From Nemorincola sp044225795 (GTDB taxonomy: Bacteria; Bacteroidota; Bacteroidia; Chitinophagales; Chitinophagaceae): a stretch of DNA of 64,000 bases. Every line of letters begins with the position of its first letter. The first letter of the stretch is position 1. Where the stretch lies: contig JBGAIF010000008.1 of assembly GCA_044225795.1 (NCBI GenBank), positions 124,001-188,000 of the forward strand, written 5' to 3'. Position numbers and translations under genes: made by a program. This document shows positions 62,359 to 64,000 of the stretch, piece by piece. Under the pieces are notes generated by a model, which was given only the letters and a program-made list of their open reading frames with translations, did not search any database and was not told the DNA's origin.

Positions 62359-63624
62359 ATGGCAGTAAAGCGTACCGCAGCTCTTGGATTTATTTTTGTC
62401 ACCATCCTTATCGATGTCATAGGGTTTGGCATTATCATACCCGTACTTCCCGCACTCATTAAAGAGCTTACCGGAGGTAACATTACAGACGCCGCACGAT
62501 ACGGTAGCTGGCTGACATTTGCCTATGCGGTGATGCAGTTCATTTGCTCCCCGATAATCGGAGCCATGAGCGACCGTTTTGGCAGAAGGCCTGTATTGTT
62601 GTTCTCATTACTGGGGCTTGGTGTTGATTACATTTTCCAGGCTTTCTCCCCTACCATTCTCCTGCTATTCATCGGACGCGTAATAGCCGGAATTGCCGGT
62701 GCGAGCTTTACAACAGCCACTGCCTACATTGCCGATATCAGTGAACCGGAGAAACGGGCGCAGAATTTCGGGCTTATCGGTGTAGCCTTCGGAATTGGCT
62801 TTATCATTGGCCCCGCTATTGGCGGACTATGTGCTGAGTGGGGCCATCACCTTGGATCATCGCCTCATTTCGACTGGGCAGTACGTCTTCCATTCGTTAT
62901 CGCAGCAGTATTCAGCCTGCTCAATGTCCTTTATGGCTTCTTCGTGCTCCCTGAGTCCTTGCATCATGACAACAGAAGATCCTTTAACTGGAAACGGGCA
63001 AACCCGGTTGGCTCACTAATGAATATCCGCCGCTACCCTGTTGTATCAGGACTGTCCGTATCTTTTTTCCTGATCTATATTGCCTCACATGCCGTACAAT
63101 CGAACTGGGCATACTATACCATTTATAAATTCAACTGGAGCAGTCTTATGGTAGGTATCTCTCTGTCTGTTGTAGGGGTGCTGGTAGCTATTGTTCAGGG
63201 GGGGCTTATCCGCTTTACGATACCCAGACTGGGTGAAAAAAATTCTGTTTACACAGGCCTGGCTCTATATGTATTGGGTATGGTGCTCTTTGCATTTGCT
63301 TCCCAGGGCTGGATGATGTTTGCCTTTCTTGTACCTTATTGCCTTGGCGGCATTTGTGGACCGGCACTGCAGGGCATTATCTCCAACCAGGTGCCCGCCA
63401 ACGAACAGGGCGAACTGCAAGGCGCGCTCACAAGCCTCGTTAGTGTCACCTCATTCCTCGGGCCGATCATCATGAACAACATTTTCGCCTACTTCACGGG
63501 CGAAAAGGCACCCTTCAAATTTTCCGGAATGCCATTTATCGCAGGAGCAGCAATGATGCTTGTTTCGATCTTTTTTGCCATCCCATCGCTACGACATTAT
63601 CACAGGTCAAAACAGGAAGCTTAG
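62359..63624 (+). CDS. MFS transporter, TetA/TCR-like
   Basis: 421 residues from the ATG at 62359 (MAVKRTAALGFIFVTILIDV); the frame from 62296 overlaps the upstream terminator and is rejected. Twelve helices. Motif A is GAMSDRFGRRPVL between TM2 and TM3, and motif C-like glycine-rich TM5 (GLIGVAFGIGFIIGPAIGG) marks antiporters. The start IDVIGFGIIIPVLP is typical of the TetA/multidrug group. The substrate is unknown. Its stop overlaps that of the convergent lipoprotein gene. Confidence 0.88.
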   Translation: MAVKRTAALGFIFVTILIDVIGFGIIIPVLPALIKELTGGNITDAARYGSWLTFAYAVMQFICSPIIGAMSDRFGRRPVLLFSLLGLGVDYIFQAFSPTILLLFIGRVIAGIAGASFTTATAYIADISEPEKRAQNFGLIGVAFGIGFIIGPAIGGLCAEWGHHLGSSPHFDWAVRLPFVIAAVFSLLNVLYGFFVLPESLHHDNRRSFNWKRANPVGSLMNIRRYPVVSGLSVSFFLIYIASHAVQSNWAYYTIYKFNWSSLMVGISLSVVGVLVAIVQGGLIRFTIPRLGEKNSVYTGLALYVLGMVLFAFASQGWMMFAFLVPYCLGGICGPALQGIISNQVPANEQGELQGALTSLVSVTSFLGPIIMNNIFAYFTGEKAPFKFSGMPFIAGAAMMLVSIFFAIPSLRHYHRSKQEA

Positions 63625-63959
63625 TTATTCTTGGCTCCTGCATCTATCCAGCAGGCAAAGTCCTGGTATTCCGTGGATGTCAGTGACCCACCCTGTGGCA
63701 TTGACTTCTTTGTTACGACCTCGTTCTTCAACGCTCCGGAACTATACTTGGCGTACAGCCCGGCATATGTAGTGAAATCGCCATCATGTGAACCAGCTAC
63801 ATGACAACCGGATATAGCACATTTGGAAGCAACTACGGCTTTGATATTTCCACTATAAGTAGCGGTCACCGTGCTACAGTCCACGGGAGTAGAATTACTG
63901 GTCTTATTACATGACCATAGTAAAGCAATAGCAATAACAGGAACAATTATTTTCTTCAT
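63621..63959 (-). CDS. Lipoprotein with c-type-haem-like CX4CH motif
   Basis: 112 residues. Lipobox LLWSCNKT (Cys-17). The motif CAISGCH is CX4CH, like CXXCH with two extra residues. A later SMPQGG supplies a Met in the place of a distal haem ligand. The sequence frame YSGNIKAVVASKC ... YQDFACWIDAGA is that of small Bacteroidota cytochrome-c-like lipoproteins. Whether haem is attached is not certain. The N-terminus lies close to the right window edge, but the ORF is complete. It overlaps the MFS stop by 4 bp (convergent). Confidence 0.7.
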   Translation of the reverse strand: MKKIIVPVIAIALLWSCNKTSNSTPVDCSTVTATYSGNIKAVVASKCAISGCHVAGSHDGDFTTYAGLYAKYSSGALKNEVVTKKSMPQGGSLTSTEYQDFACWIDAGAKNN

Positions 63960-64000
63960 TACCAGGTATTTGTATTCAAATTACCTTTTAAAAAGGTCGC

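Overview
The window comes from a member of the Bacteroidota, most likely the Chitinophagaceae or a near relative. Seven secreted proteins end in type IX secretion (T9SS) sorting domains, six of type A and one of type B. Several promoters carry TAnnTTTG-like -7 boxes instead of a sigma-70 -10. Lineage families such as DUF2723/GT117, IPExxxVDY, DUF5689, the S46 dipeptidyl peptidases and choice-of-anchor L are present. Housekeeping genes (purA, pabB, ppsA, ccmE/ccmF, one tRNA-Gln) and the absence of phage or plasmid genes indicate a chromosome.

Layout. 0-5 kb: end of an S46 dipeptidyl peptidase, a secreted alpha/beta hydrolase, a VOC protein, then an ECF sigma / membrane anti-sigma-like / DUF4097-like operon. 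5-17 kb: three minus-strand T9SS paralogues; two are giant surface proteins with 15 and 17 tandem repeats of about 72 residues, the third is a repeat-less relative, and a 51-residue membrane ORF lies between them. 17-29 kb: a nuclease, a TonB-type receptor, a DUF5689 lipoprotein and four more T9SS cargo proteins including an HKD phospholipase-D-like enzyme; this looks like an extracellular nucleic-acid or phosphate scavenging locus. 29-31.5 kb: a multi-spanning glycosyltransferase-like protein with a small partner. 31.6-40.8 kb: a block bounded by direct copies of a dispersed non-coding repeat, holding a decayed nitroreductase gene, a DUF3788 gene, ftsH, a 59-residue Pro-rich ORF, a Lon-like protease, a putative eRF1-like protein and ppsA. 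41-50 kb: lipoprotein, tRNA-Gln(CTG), pabB, an Asp/Lys-rich protein, purA, an SPFH protein, IPExxxVDY and DUF2723. 50-60 kb: a TolC/RND/MFP efflux operon, then ccmE-ccmF for cytochrome c maturation. 60-64 kb: small lipoproteins, a DUF6600-like protein, an MFS transporter and a haem-motif lipoprotein.

The strongest new observation is regulatory. Every promoter region of the ftsH / Pro-rich ORF / Lon-like / eRF1-like / ppsA block carries two CRP/FNR-type palindromes (TGA-N6-TCA, or one-base variants) exactly 22 bp apart. The proximal one lies at a fixed distance from a -7-like box, so each of five arrays spans exactly 65 bp. In the ftsH intergenic region the same pair serves both directions. 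This predicts that a single CRP/FNR-family activator controls a small protease/PEP-synthase regulon. The gene content resembles low-oxygen or dormancy regulons of other bacteria, but the inducing signal is inference.

The second strongest is a composite dispersed repeat. The copy at 40.4 kb contains a block of about 239 bp flanked by a 6-bp direct repeat, absent from the copy at 31.6 kb and present on its own at 29.5 kb. This looks like a small non-autonomous mobile element inserted in an older repeat.
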